Source: Pseudomonadota bacterium
Lineage (GTDB): Bacteria; Pseudomonadota; Gammaproteobacteria; Magnimaribacterales; D2472
NCBI GenBank assembly: GCA_010024215.1
Contig: RGHK01000067.1
Span: 1 to 5,422 of the forward strand
Direction: 5' to 3'
Length of the DNA: 5,422 nucleotides
This document shows, in pieces, positions 1-5,347 of this stretch; position 1 is the first letter of the stretch, and each line of letters opens with the position of its first letter. Position numbers and translations under genes: made by a program. Below the pieces are notes generated by a model. The model searched no databases, was not told the DNA's origin, and worked only from the letters and a program-made list of their open reading frames with translations.

Positions 1-197
1 TCTAGTACCTCACCAGTAACAGCATGAATATGCCAAGTTTGAGTATTGTATGAGGATGGCGCCCATTTGGCTGCGCTAATAATTTCATCTATAAGCTCTT
101 TTGGCACTGGTTTGTCTAAAAAACCTCTGACGCTTTTTCTTGATTCTGCAAACTCTTTAAAATTCATAGTAGATATATTTTTCAAAAATTTTGACAT
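1..197 (-). CDS. Nitroreductase family protein, N-terminal part (runs off left edge)
   Basis: This reads leftward and is cut by the window edge, leaving about 65 residues. Nitroreductase-family proteins are FMN-dependent oxidoreductases that use NAD(P)H to reduce nitroaromatics, quinones or enones in the cytoplasm. What is seen: an N-terminal helix with FKEFAESRKSVRGF (residues 13-26), the family's R-x-S-x-R signature that contacts the FMN phosphate, then DKPVPKELIDEII, and APSSYNTQTW (46-55), which matches the usual APS-x-x-N-x-Q-P-W FMN-binding stretch with Thr in place of Pro. The start is uncertain. ATG at 197 is used here, but ATG at 167 would begin the protein at MNFKEF, close to where many homologues start, and ATG at 221 is also in frame. 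None has a clear ribosome binding site. It is divergent from the DUF952 gene. The family call is firm; the substrate cannot be told from this fragment. Confidence 0.88.
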   Translation of the reverse strand, partial: MSKFLKNISTMNFKEFAESRKSVRGFLDKPVPKELIDEIISAAKWAPSSYNTQTWHIHAVTGEVL

Positions 198-217
198 ATT
201 TTTTCTGTATTTAATAT
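191..217 (+). promoter_or_regulatory. Possible promoter for the DUF952-PsiE cluster
   Basis: A perfect TTGACA lies at 191-196, followed after 15 bases by TAATAT (212-217), which matches four of six consensus positions. The spacing is shorter than the ideal 17. The TTGACA overlaps the start of the leftward nitroreductase gene, so the match may be chance in AT-rich DNA. A promoter is expected between these divergent genes, but this exact assignment is weak. Confidence 0.25.
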
Positions 218-246
218 GCATTTTTTTGTGTATACAATGAGAATAA

Positions 247-618
247 ATGAGCCAAAAGAAAGTTTATAAAATCTTAAGTGTTGATGATTGGGAAAAATCT
301 AAAAAAATAGGGCTTATAAAAACAGCTGTAGATCAACAAGACGGGTTTATTCATTTTTCAAATGCTAATCAATTGGCTGCTAGCCTAGAATTTTATTTCG
401 CAGGTCATGAGGAGGTGGTTCTACTACTTCCCAAGATGAGCAAAATTAAATCAAAATTAAAATATGAGACAGCTGAAGCTAATAGCAAGCGGAAGGGTGT
501 TTTTGCTCATTTATATGCTGATTTAAAAATAGAAGACATCGAAACGTCATGGAAAATTAGAAGAGAAGCCCTTAGATTACCAGAATCAATTCTTTTAGAA
601 GCAGAGTCATCTATTTAA
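247..618 (+). CDS. DUF952 family protein
   Basis: This 123-residue protein, about the usual length of the family, fits the DUF952 domain (PF06108). DUF952 proteins are small cytoplasmic proteins of unproven biochemical function, so none is assigned. What is seen: an N-terminal VYKILSVDDWEKSKKIG (residues 6-22), then DGFIHFS (32-38), the family hallmark, then FAGHEEVVLLL (51-61), and FAHLYADLKIEDI (86-98), the conserved HLY strand near the end. The last 25 residues are a charged tail outside the core domain. The start at ATG 247 follows a weak GAGA at 239-242, and a start here keeps the conserved YKIL strand near the N-terminus. It is the first gene of a rightward cluster with the PsiE-family gene 44 bases on. 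I see no signal peptide or membrane segment. Confidence 0.85.
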   Translation: MSQKKVYKILSVDDWEKSKKIGLIKTAVDQQDGFIHFSNANQLAASLEFYFAGHEEVVLLLPKMSKIKSKLKYETAEANSKRKGVFAHLYADLKIEDIETSWKIRREALRLPESILLEAESSI

Positions 619-662
619 TTTCAAGCTAGACTAGTTCAAAAAGTTTGAGTATTCTAAAAATT

Positions 663-1094
663 ATGAAACTTAAATTACCCTTTACTAGTCAAAATCTTCA
701 TTGGACCACTGTAACCAGTGAGAAGGTTCTTTTAGCAATAATAGGCATAGCAACTTGCATTGCCGCCGCTCAATATTTATTTCAAATGTATGAAGCAAGG
801 GAGATATTATTATCAGATCTATTTTTGCTTTTTATATATGTAGAAATTATAGGCATGGTAGGTGCTTTTTATAGCACAAACAGGATTCCTGTTACCTTGC
901 CAATCATAATTGCCATAACCGCTCTGTGCAGATTGATAATTATGCAAGGAAAAGAGATGGATGCACTCATGTTAATAGGTGAAGCTAGTGCAGTGCTTAT
1001 TTTGGCCGTTGCTGCTTACATAATGAGTTTAAAAGACAAAGTAAGCCTAGAAAAGAAGAAGGAATTTGCTGAAGATAAAAGCCCGGAAAACTAG
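663..1094 (+). CDS. PsiE-family (phosphate-starvation-inducible E) inner membrane protein
   Basis: A 143-residue polytopic membrane protein resembling the PsiE family (PF06146). E. coli psiE is induced by phosphate starvation, but the molecular role of the family is not established. What is seen: four hydrophobic segments at about residues 22-40, 52-72, 77-95 and 102-121, and family-like features LLSDLFLLFIYVEIIGMVGAF (split around 49-69), NRIPVTLPIIIAITALCR (73-90) and KEMD (97-100), followed by a lysine/glutamate-rich cytoplasmic tail. An in-frame TTG at 645 would add six residues (MSILKI). I prefer ATG 663 because neither site has a good ribosome binding site and TTG starts are rarer. The next gene begins two bases after its stop, so the two are almost certainly translated together. 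I saw no Pho-box-like direct repeat upstream of the cluster, though none was searched for computationally. Confidence 0.82.
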   Translation: MKLKLPFTSQNLHWTTVTSEKVLLAIIGIATCIAAAQYLFQMYEAREILLSDLFLLFIYVEIIGMVGAFYSTNRIPVTLPIIIAITALCRLIIMQGKEMDALMLIGEASAVLILAVAAYIMSLKDKVSLEKKKEFAEDKSPEN

Positions 1095-1096
1095 AA

Positions 1097-1264
1097 ATGG
1101 AAATCTTTGGTTATTTTGTTTTTGCTTGGTTTTTTATTCATTTCATTGAATGTTTTGTTTTTAGAAAACTAATAGCAAAATCTCCAGACGGAAGGTCCAA
1201 AGCAATTTTTTACACTATGATGTTCGGCTATTTTTATTTGAAAAAGATTAAGAGTAAGAGCTAA
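1097..1264 (+). CDS. Small membrane protein, DUF1145/YhhL-like
   Basis: A 55-residue gene starting two bases after the PsiE stop. GGAA (1085-1088) sits about eight bases before the ATG, a passable ribosome binding site. The protein has one hydrophobic stretch at residues 3-22 (MEIFGYFVFAWFFIHFIE), then a basic linker (FRKLIAKSPDGRSKA, 22-36), a second aromatic-rich hydrophobic stretch (IFYTMMFGYFYL, 37-48) and a lysine-rich end. The order of a His-x-x-E helix, a polar hinge and a final F-G-x-F motif recalls the C-terminal half of DUF1145 proteins such as YhhL, which are usually about 80-95 residues, so this would be a short member. Function is unknown for that family. The last 17 bases overlap the 3' end of the convergent helicase gene. 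The coding claim rests on the tight spacing and family-like pattern; the family assignment is from memory and moderate. Confidence 0.68.
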   Translation: MEIFGYFVFAWFFIHFIECFVFRKLIAKSPDGRSKAIFYTMMFGYFYLKKIKSKS

Positions 1265-2564
1265 AGTTTTTTTTATGGAAATCCTTAATGGCTGAATCTA
1301 CCATAGCATCCCTTTCTTTAAGTTCCTGATAAAGATTTACGGAATTAAGGGTTTTGCACCTACTTAAGGCAACATATGTCTGACCTGTAGCAAATGCCCC
1401 ATCACCAAGATCAATAGAACAACTTTCTAGGGTTAAGCCTTGAGCTTTATGAATAGTAACAGCCCACCCAAGTTTTAAAGGAAATTGTTTAAATGATGAA
1501 ACAATTTCTTCTTCCATTTCATCGTTGTATTCATCATAAACATATTTAATTTTATTCCATTCTTCTCTTTTAACTTTAAATATTTCTTCTCCAACTTGCA
1601 CTCTTATAAATTTACCTTTTTTATCAGAGCAGTTAGTAACAACCCCGATTGTTCCATTAACCCACCTACCTTCACTATCATTCTTTATGAACATTACTTT
1701 TGCATCTTTTTTAATTCTTAGATTTCTTGGTGCAGGCAAATCATTTTCATTAAGTTCTCCATGCTCTTCTGCTGCTGCAGAAGTTGCTGGGCCATCAATG
1801 AGGTTAAGCATTTCATCATTAATTTGTTCAGCCCTATATTTTCTTGTTGTAATTATTAAAGAAGACTCGCTTTCAAAGTCTGGATTGAAGCATTTTCTAT
1901 TAATGCTACTTATGGTCTCTGTTAGGTCATCACCAAGACGGATATTATTAAGAAGAGAATAAAAATTTTCATCTTCACTTTGTCTAAACGAGTAAGTTAG
2001 CTCAAAGAATGCAGGATTTTCTATTTCTTTAAAGCTATTCGAACTAAAAAAGTATACAGATTCATACTTTTCATCAATAAGATTTATTTCGTTATCTTTT
2101 ACAACAGGAGGTAGTTGGAAAAGATCTCCACAGGCCAATACATGAATACCTCCAAATGGTTTGTTGGAATTTCTGTGAAGCTTAAGTGTTTCTGATATAG
2201 CATCTAACATTGGCGCTCTAACCATAGAGATTTCATCAATAATTAATAGTTCTAGATTTTTTAATAATTTTTTAAACCTAGGATCATTTGATTCTTGAAT
2301 AATAGGGAAAGTATCAAAGCCAATTCTAAATGCAGAGTTAATCGTACTGCCGCCAATATTTAAAGCAGCCACCCCAGTAGGAGCAACCACTATTTTCTTT
2401 AAAGTATTTTCTTCTAATACTCTTTCTATAAGAGTTGTTTTTCCTGTACCAGCAGCACCTGTCAAATATATGAACTGTTGATCTTCAGAATCTAGCAAAG
2501 CAAGAACTTGATTTAATATTTCATCATAAGTATTTATATTCTGGATATTTTTTAGTTCTGACAT
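1248..2564 (-). CDS. PIF1-like superfamily 1B DNA helicase (AAA+/RecD-like ATPase)
   Basis: A 438-residue cytoplasmic ATP-dependent helicase. PIF1 enzymes are superfamily 1B and translocate 5' to 3', unwinding DNA forks, R-loops or G-quadruplexes. Motifs in order: Walker A GAAGTGKTT (36-44), motif Ia APTGVAALN (61-69) with GGSTINSAF, the PIF1-type T/S-I-x-S/H-x-x-F region (71-79), Walker B LLIIDEISM (106-114), motif III GDLFQLPP (146-153), motif IV ELTYSFRQ (188-195) with the likely arginine R194, motif V GWAVTIHKAQGLTL (366-379), and motif VI TYVALSRCK (396-404). About 165 residues lie between motifs IV and V, holding the 2B/SH3-like insert and a low-complexity EEHGELNEND patch (266-275). 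All catalytic motifs look intact. It is compact, with no extra nuclease or HRDC-type domain. ATG 2564 has no visible ribosome binding site. It is divergent from the methyltransferase and its 3' end overlaps the 55-residue gene. Bacterial PIF1 homologues are sporadic and their cellular roles little known. Confidence 0.93.
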   Translation of the reverse strand: MSELKNIQNINTYDEILNQVLALLDSEDQQFIYLTGAAGTGKTTLIERVLEENTLKKIVVAPTGVAALNIGGSTINSAFRIGFDTFPIIQESNDPRFKKLLKNLELLIIDEISMVRAPMLDAISETLKLHRNSNKPFGGIHVLACGDLFQLPPVVKDNEINLIDEKYESVYFFSSNSFKEIENPAFFELTYSFRQSEDENFYSLLNNIRLGDDLTETISSINRKCFNPDFESESSLIITTRKYRAEQINDEMLNLIDGPATSAAAEEHGELNENDLPAPRNLRIKKDAKVMFIKNDSEGRWVNGTIGVVTNCSDKKGKFIRVQVGEEIFKVKREEWNKIKYVYDEYNDEMEEEIVSSFKQFPLKLGWAVTIHKAQGLTLESCSIDLGDGAFATGQTYVALSRCKTLNSVNLYQELKERDAMVDSAIKDFHKKNFSSYS

Positions 2565-2608
2565 ATAAATCGAATGAGATTAAAATTAATTTTTTGGCTT
2601 TAACATTA

Positions 2609-2638
2609 TTGAGATATAAGATTATATGATACTAAAAT
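2609..2638 (+). promoter_or_regulatory. Candidate sigma-70 promoter for the methyltransferase-VOC pair
   Basis: TTGAGA (2609-2614, five of six matches) and TAAAAT (2633-2638, five of six matches) are separated by 18 bases, within the accepted range. Transcription would start near 2645, giving a leader of about 28 bases before ATG 2673. It overlaps the helicase's candidate -10 on the other strand, so the two genes could compete for polymerase. This is the best-formed promoter match in the window, but still only a consensus match by eye. Confidence 0.45.
2621..2626 (-). promoter_or_regulatory. Candidate -10 box for the PIF1-like helicase
   Basis: On the minus strand this is a perfect TATAAT, 57 bases upstream of the helicase start. 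A TTGACT lies upstream at 2640-2645, but only 13 bases away, too close for a standard -35. At better spacings only T-rich sequence is seen. It could be a -10-dominant promoter; AT-rich DNA makes chance matches common. Confidence 0.35.
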
Positions 2639-2672
2639 AAGTCAAAAAACCATTAAATAAAGCTTCCTTCAT

Positions 2673-3308
2673 ATGCAAAGTTGTGTAGTTTGTTCCAGCA
2701 AACGTATTAATAAATTTGAAACAAAAGACTTACTTTCATACTGGGCCTGTTCTTCGTGCAAAGCAGTATTTCTAGATGAACAATTTAGAGTTGATGAAAA
2801 AGAAGAAAAGGAAAGGTACTTAAATCATGAAAATGATATTAATGATTTGGGATATAGGAAATTCTTATCTAGGTTATCAAACCCTTTAAAAGAAAAGCTC
2901 AAACCAGACGCAAAGGGATTAGATTTTGGATGTGGCCCCGGACCAGCGCTTGCTGATATTCTTATGAAAGAGGGTTACCAAGTAGATCTTTATGATCCAT
3001 TTTTTTATCCAAATAAAGAGATCTTTAATAAAAAATATAACTTTATTACATGCACCGAAACAGCAGAACATTTTTTTAATCCAAAAAAAGAATTTGATGT
3101 TGTAAATTCTTTATTACACACAGGCGGATGGTTTGGAGTCATGACATCTTTTTTACCTAACGAACTAAGCTTTGAAGACTGGTATTACAGAAGAGACCCA
3201 ACTCATGTTGTATTTTATTCACAAAAAACTTTTAAAGTTATAGCCAAACAAAGATCATGGTTATGTGAAATCATTGGCAAAGACGTAGTATTATTTAATA
3301 AGAAATAA
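2673..3308 (+). CDS. Class I SAM-dependent methyltransferase with N-terminal Cys4 motif
   Basis: A 211-residue soluble protein. The N-terminus carries CxxC pairs at Cys4/Cys7 and Cys26/Cys29, a probable zinc ribbon. The methyltransferase core follows: motif I LDFGCGPGPA (83-92) binding S-adenosylmethionine, an acidic end of the second strand (DLYDP, 105-109), a TCTETAEHFFNP segment (126-137) in the motif II position, GGWFGVMTSF (151-160), and a DPTHVVFYSQKTF stretch (175-187) shared by a recognised but uncharacterised bacterial methyltransferase subgroup. Substrate unknown: a zinc-ribbon methyltransferase could act on RNA, protein or a small molecule, and nothing here decides it. Start ATG 2673 is chosen because Cys4 and Cys7 follow at once; no ribosome binding site is seen. 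The VOC gene starts 16 bases after its stop, so they probably share a transcript. The domain call is firm. Confidence 0.9.
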   Translation: MQSCVVCSSKRINKFETKDLLSYWACSSCKAVFLDEQFRVDEKEEKERYLNHENDINDLGYRKFLSRLSNPLKEKLKPDAKGLDFGCGPGPALADILMKEGYQVDLYDPFFYPNKEIFNKKYNFITCTETAEHFFNPKKEFDVVNSLLHTGGWFGVMTSFLPNELSFEDWYYRRDPTHVVFYSQKTFKVIAKQRSWLCEIIGKDVVLFNKK

Positions 3309-3314
3309 TAAAAA

Positions 3315-3319
3315 GGGAG
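3315..3319 (+). promoter_or_regulatory. Strong ribosome binding site of the VOC gene
   Basis: GGGAG lies five bases before ATG 3325, in the gap after the methyltransferase stop. It is the only clear Shine-Dalgarno sequence in this window and fixes the VOC start. Confidence 0.75.
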
Positions 3320-3324
3320 CAAAA

Positions 3325-3738
3325 ATGTTTAGTCACGTTATGTTGGGCGCAAATGATATTGAAGAGTCAAAAATATTCTATGATGCGACCTTATCAGTTC
3401 TAGGTTCAAGGCCAGGAAAACTATCTTTAAACCATGATGGCCATACTAGATATGTTTATTTCGTTAACAATAAAAATAGCTTTATCATCACGCAACCAAT
3501 TAATAACAAAGAGGCATATCATGGAAACGGTGCAACTATTGGTTTTAATGCTGCTAGCACTGAGATGGTTGATCAATGGTATGAAGCTGGAAAAAACGTT
3601 GGAGCCTTAGATCCAGAACTTTGTGACCCCCCTGGAATTCGAGAAGGAGGAGGCGTACAACTTTATTTGGCATATTTACTTGATCCCTCGGGTAACAAGA
3701 TATGCGCAATGTATAGGATTCCAAAAGAAATAGGATAA
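3325..3738 (+). CDS. VOC-superfamily (glyoxalase/bleomycin-resistance fold) protein
   Basis: A 137-residue single-chain protein of the vicinal oxygen chelate superfamily. Its layout is two beta-alpha-beta-beta-beta repeats: repeat one from FSHVMLGANDIEESKIFYDATLSVLG (around residues 2-27), repeat two from NGATIGFNAASTEMVDQWYEA (68-88) ending in AYLLDPSGNKICAMYR (116-131), the familiar DPxGN signature. His4 sits where the first metal ligand usually lies, but the histidine expected in the fifth strand is absent (ATIGFNA) and the usual final glutamate after GNK is replaced by ICAM. Metal-dependent glyoxalase I activity is therefore doubtful. The pattern NG...F.A...V..W/F...G...PGIRE...YLAYLLDPSGNK matches the uncharacterised VOC subgroup often annotated as lactoylglutathione lyase-like. 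It is downstream of the methyltransferase and convergent with DoxX, with only two bases between stop codons. The fold is firm, the reaction unknown. Confidence 0.88.
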   Translation: MFSHVMLGANDIEESKIFYDATLSVLGSRPGKLSLNHDGHTRYVYFVNNKNSFIITQPINNKEAYHGNGATIGFNAASTEMVDQWYEAGKNVGALDPELCDPPGIREGGGVQLYLAYLLDPSGNKICAMYRIPKEIG

Positions 3739-3754
3739 ATTTATTTTTCTTTTG
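3722..3754. terminator. Possible bidirectional terminator between the VOC and DoxX genes
   Basis: A perfect 9-base inverted repeat, CAAAAGAAA (3722-3730) and TTTCTTTTG (3746-3754), flanks a 15-base loop that itself contains the palindrome ATAAATTTAT (3735-3744). It spans the convergent stop codons, where a shared terminator is expected. The stem is almost all A-T and lacks a following T-run, so it would be weak. Part of the symmetry arises because both genes end with a Lys-Glu pair encoded by AAAGAA. Confidence 0.3.
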
Positions 3755-4127
3755 ATGATAAAACCAGAAGACCCGCAGCAATACCTAAATTTTTAACAAA
3801 ATTTTGTGTTTCGTGAGCCTGAGAAGGGTCTCCACTGAGATTCCAAAAGTCATGAATAAATATATTAATAAGCATCGTTAACACAAATAATATTAAAGCA
3901 CTTATTCTTAAGTGCTTATTAATAATAATGAAGACACTTAAAACTATTTGGCAAAAGATTGTTATAGGCAATGCTATCTCAGGCAAAGGAACCCCCTTTG
4001 AGGCCATTAATGACAAATAACCTGAGTAATCAATGATTTTGAATATTCCTGGACCAATAAAATACAAAGCAATAAGTACTCTGCCAAGAAGAAATGTTAT
4101 AGGGTCAATTTTAAATAGATTATTCAT
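3741..4127 (-). CDS. DoxX family inner membrane protein
   Basis: A 128-residue integral membrane protein of the DoxX family (PF07681), the usual length. Four hydrophobic helices are visible at about residues 12-29, 53-70, 74-91 and 108-124. Family landmarks are GRVLIALYFIGPGIFKIIDY (15-34), KGVPLP (44-49), IHDFW (91-95) and NFVKNLGIAAGLLVL (109-123). DoxX-like proteins have been linked to quinone or thiosulfate oxidation in archaea and to redox stress in mycobacteria, but most bacterial members, this one included, have no assigned reaction. ATG 4127 is preceded by an A-run and no ribosome binding site. Its stop is two bases from the convergent VOC stop, and its start codon is 22 bases from that of the divergent serine hydrolase, so its promoter must lie within or very close to the hydrolase's 5' end. 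The fold call is strong. Confidence 0.9.
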   Translation of the reverse strand: MNNLFKIDPITFLLGRVLIALYFIGPGIFKIIDYSGYLSLMASKGVPLPEIALPITIFCQIVLSVFIIINKHLRISALILFVLTMLINIFIHDFWNLSGDPSQAHETQNFVKNLGIAAGLLVLSSKEK

Positions 4128-4132
4128 TTTTT

Positions 4133-4138
4133 TATGAT
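4133..4138 (+). promoter_or_regulatory. Speculative -10 box in the DoxX/serine hydrolase divergent gap
   Basis: TATGAT (five of six matches to TATAAT) lies about 12 bases before ATG 4150, which would give a leader of only a few bases or a nearly leaderless transcript. Shifted by one base, the same stretch reads TATCAT on the minus strand toward DoxX. No convincing -35 is seen for either. The palindrome TTAATTAA follows at 4142-4149. Confidence 0.2.
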
Positions 4139-4149
4139 AACTTAATTAA

Positions 4150-5343
4150 ATGAGCAAAAGTTTATTAATCATATTTTCAATTTTATTAATTATTATTTCT
4201 GTATTTTATGGCCCAAAAGCCATAAGGCTATACAAGCTAGCTAATCTTTATAATGAAGACAAAATAGCCAGCAACTTCATAAATATTGATAAAATTTTTC
4301 CAGTTTCTGAAAACATACCTTCTGCAGAAGAGCCGCATGAATTTATTAAGCAAGATTTTAATCTTCCAAGTTCATATTTTTTTGAAGGAGAGAGCAAGGA
4401 TTTAAATGAAGGACTTGCTCACTTTAAAACCGATGGATTAATAGTTTTGCATGAAGGAAATTTACTTTATGAAAATTATTGGAATGGTAATACCTCTACC
4501 AGTAAGCATATTGCATTTTCGGTTACTAAATCCTTTGTTTCTGCTCTTGTAGGTATTGCTCTTGAAGATGGATTAATCGACAGCATAGAAGATCCTGTAA
4601 CCAAATATTTACCTGACTTTAATGGAACAGGTTACGAGGATGTTTCTATTAAAGACATTTTACAAATGTCCTCAGGTGTTAGATGGAATGAGGATTATGC
4701 TGATCCAAAATCTGACATTAACAGATTTGGAAGAACAATGGCCAGAGGATCCTCTTTTAGAGAATTTGCAAAAACTTTAGAGCGAGAAAAAGAACCAGGA
4801 ACTTTTCATCAATATGTAAGTATTGATACTCAGGTTTTAGGATTTTTGTTAAATGAAGTAACTGGAATGCCTTTAAGAGAATATTTATACGAAAAGATTT
4901 GGAATAGGATTGGAATGCAAGATGAAGCATTTTTTGTTGTAGATAATAATGGAGTTGAAATGGCATTGGGCGGACTTAATGCAACTCTGAGAGATTATGC
5001 AAAGTTTGGCTTGCTTTATTTAAATAGAGGCACATGGAATGGGAAACAGGTTGTGCCTTCAGCATGGGTTGATGCCTCACATGCAACCGATGCCCCCCAT
5101 TTACTTCCTGGAGAGCATGAGCTTTCATCATCGCCCTGGGGTTATGGTCTTCAATGGTGGGTCCCAGGTTTTCCAGATACAGATTACACGGCATCGGGGA
5201 TTTATAACCAGTACATATATGTTGATCCAATTAGAAAAGTAGTGATTGCAAAAACCTCATCTAATCATAGATTTACAGCTGAAAAAGAATATTCGAAGGC
5301 TGCACATGTCGCGATATTTAGAGCTATAGCAGAAAGCATTTAG
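4150..5343 (+). CDS. Beta-lactamase family serine hydrolase (class C / NylB-esterase type), membrane-anchored
   Basis: A 397-residue penicillin-binding-protein-fold hydrolase. One hydrophobic segment at residues 4-21 without a clear cleavage site suggests an N-terminal inner-membrane anchor with the catalytic domain in the periplasm. Catalytic motifs: S-x-x-K as SVTK (124-127, nucleophile Ser124 and Lys127), Y-x-S as YVS (222-224), and ASGIYNQ (348-354) in place of the KTG-type third motif. The flanking text (SFVSALVGIALEDGLIDSIEDP, split near 128-149; DILQMSSGVRW, 169-179; GYGLQWW, 331-337) resembles 6-aminohexanoate-dimer hydrolase NylB and EstB-like esterases more than true AmpC enzymes. 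The lack of KTG argues against a dedicated antibiotic-resistance beta-lactamase; an esterase, amidase or peptidase role is likelier, with substrate unknown. ATG 4150 has no ribosome binding site but is supported by the membrane segment that follows. A probable lipoprotein gene begins four bases after its stop. Confidence 0.9.
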   Translation: MSKSLLIIFSILLIIISVFYGPKAIRLYKLANLYNEDKIASNFINIDKIFPVSENIPSAEEPHEFIKQDFNLPSSYFFEGESKDLNEGLAHFKTDGLIVLHEGNLLYENYWNGNTSTSKHIAFSVTKSFVSALVGIALEDGLIDSIEDPVTKYLPDFNGTGYEDVSIKDILQMSSGVRWNEDYADPKSDINRFGRTMARGSSFREFAKTLEREKEPGTFHQYVSIDTQVLGFLLNEVTGMPLREYLYEKIWNRIGMQDEAFFVVDNNGVEMALGGLNATLRDYAKFGLLYLNRGTWNGKQVVPSAWVDASHATDAPHLLPGEHELSSSPWGYGLQWWVPGFPDTDYTASGIYNQYIYVDPIRKVVIAKTSSNHRFTAEKEYSKAAHVAIFRAIAESI

Positions 5344-5347
5344 AGAT

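Noticed and set aside
46..240. Open rightward frame of 64 codons at the left edge
   Set aside because: It lies mostly antisense to the nitroreductase fragment, which has clear family motifs; the frame's own translation resembles nothing known.
619..662. CTAGACTAG-type short repeats in the gap between the DUF952 and PsiE genes, considered as an operator
   Set aside because: Only a few bases long with no symmetry beyond chance expectation, and the gap is more simply an intra-operon spacer.
1267..1274. Run of eight T after the stop of the 55-residue gene, considered as a terminator
   Set aside because: No stable stem precedes it; upstream sequence is A-rich without an inverted repeat, and it lies within the helicase coding region.
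1687..1962. Open rightward frame inside the helicase gene
   Set aside because: It is antisense to intact helicase sequence and its translation is low-complexity and serine-rich with no family pattern.
3554..3781. Open leftward frame across the VOC gene end
   Set aside because: It is antisense to the VOC second repeat and the end of DoxX; no motif and no independent start signal.
4757..5242. Three further open frames overlapping the serine hydrolase (4757-4966 and 4976-5230 minus, 5039-5242 plus)
   Set aside because: All are shadows of the hydrolase frame, whose catalytic motifs and continuous homology-like pattern leave no room for them.
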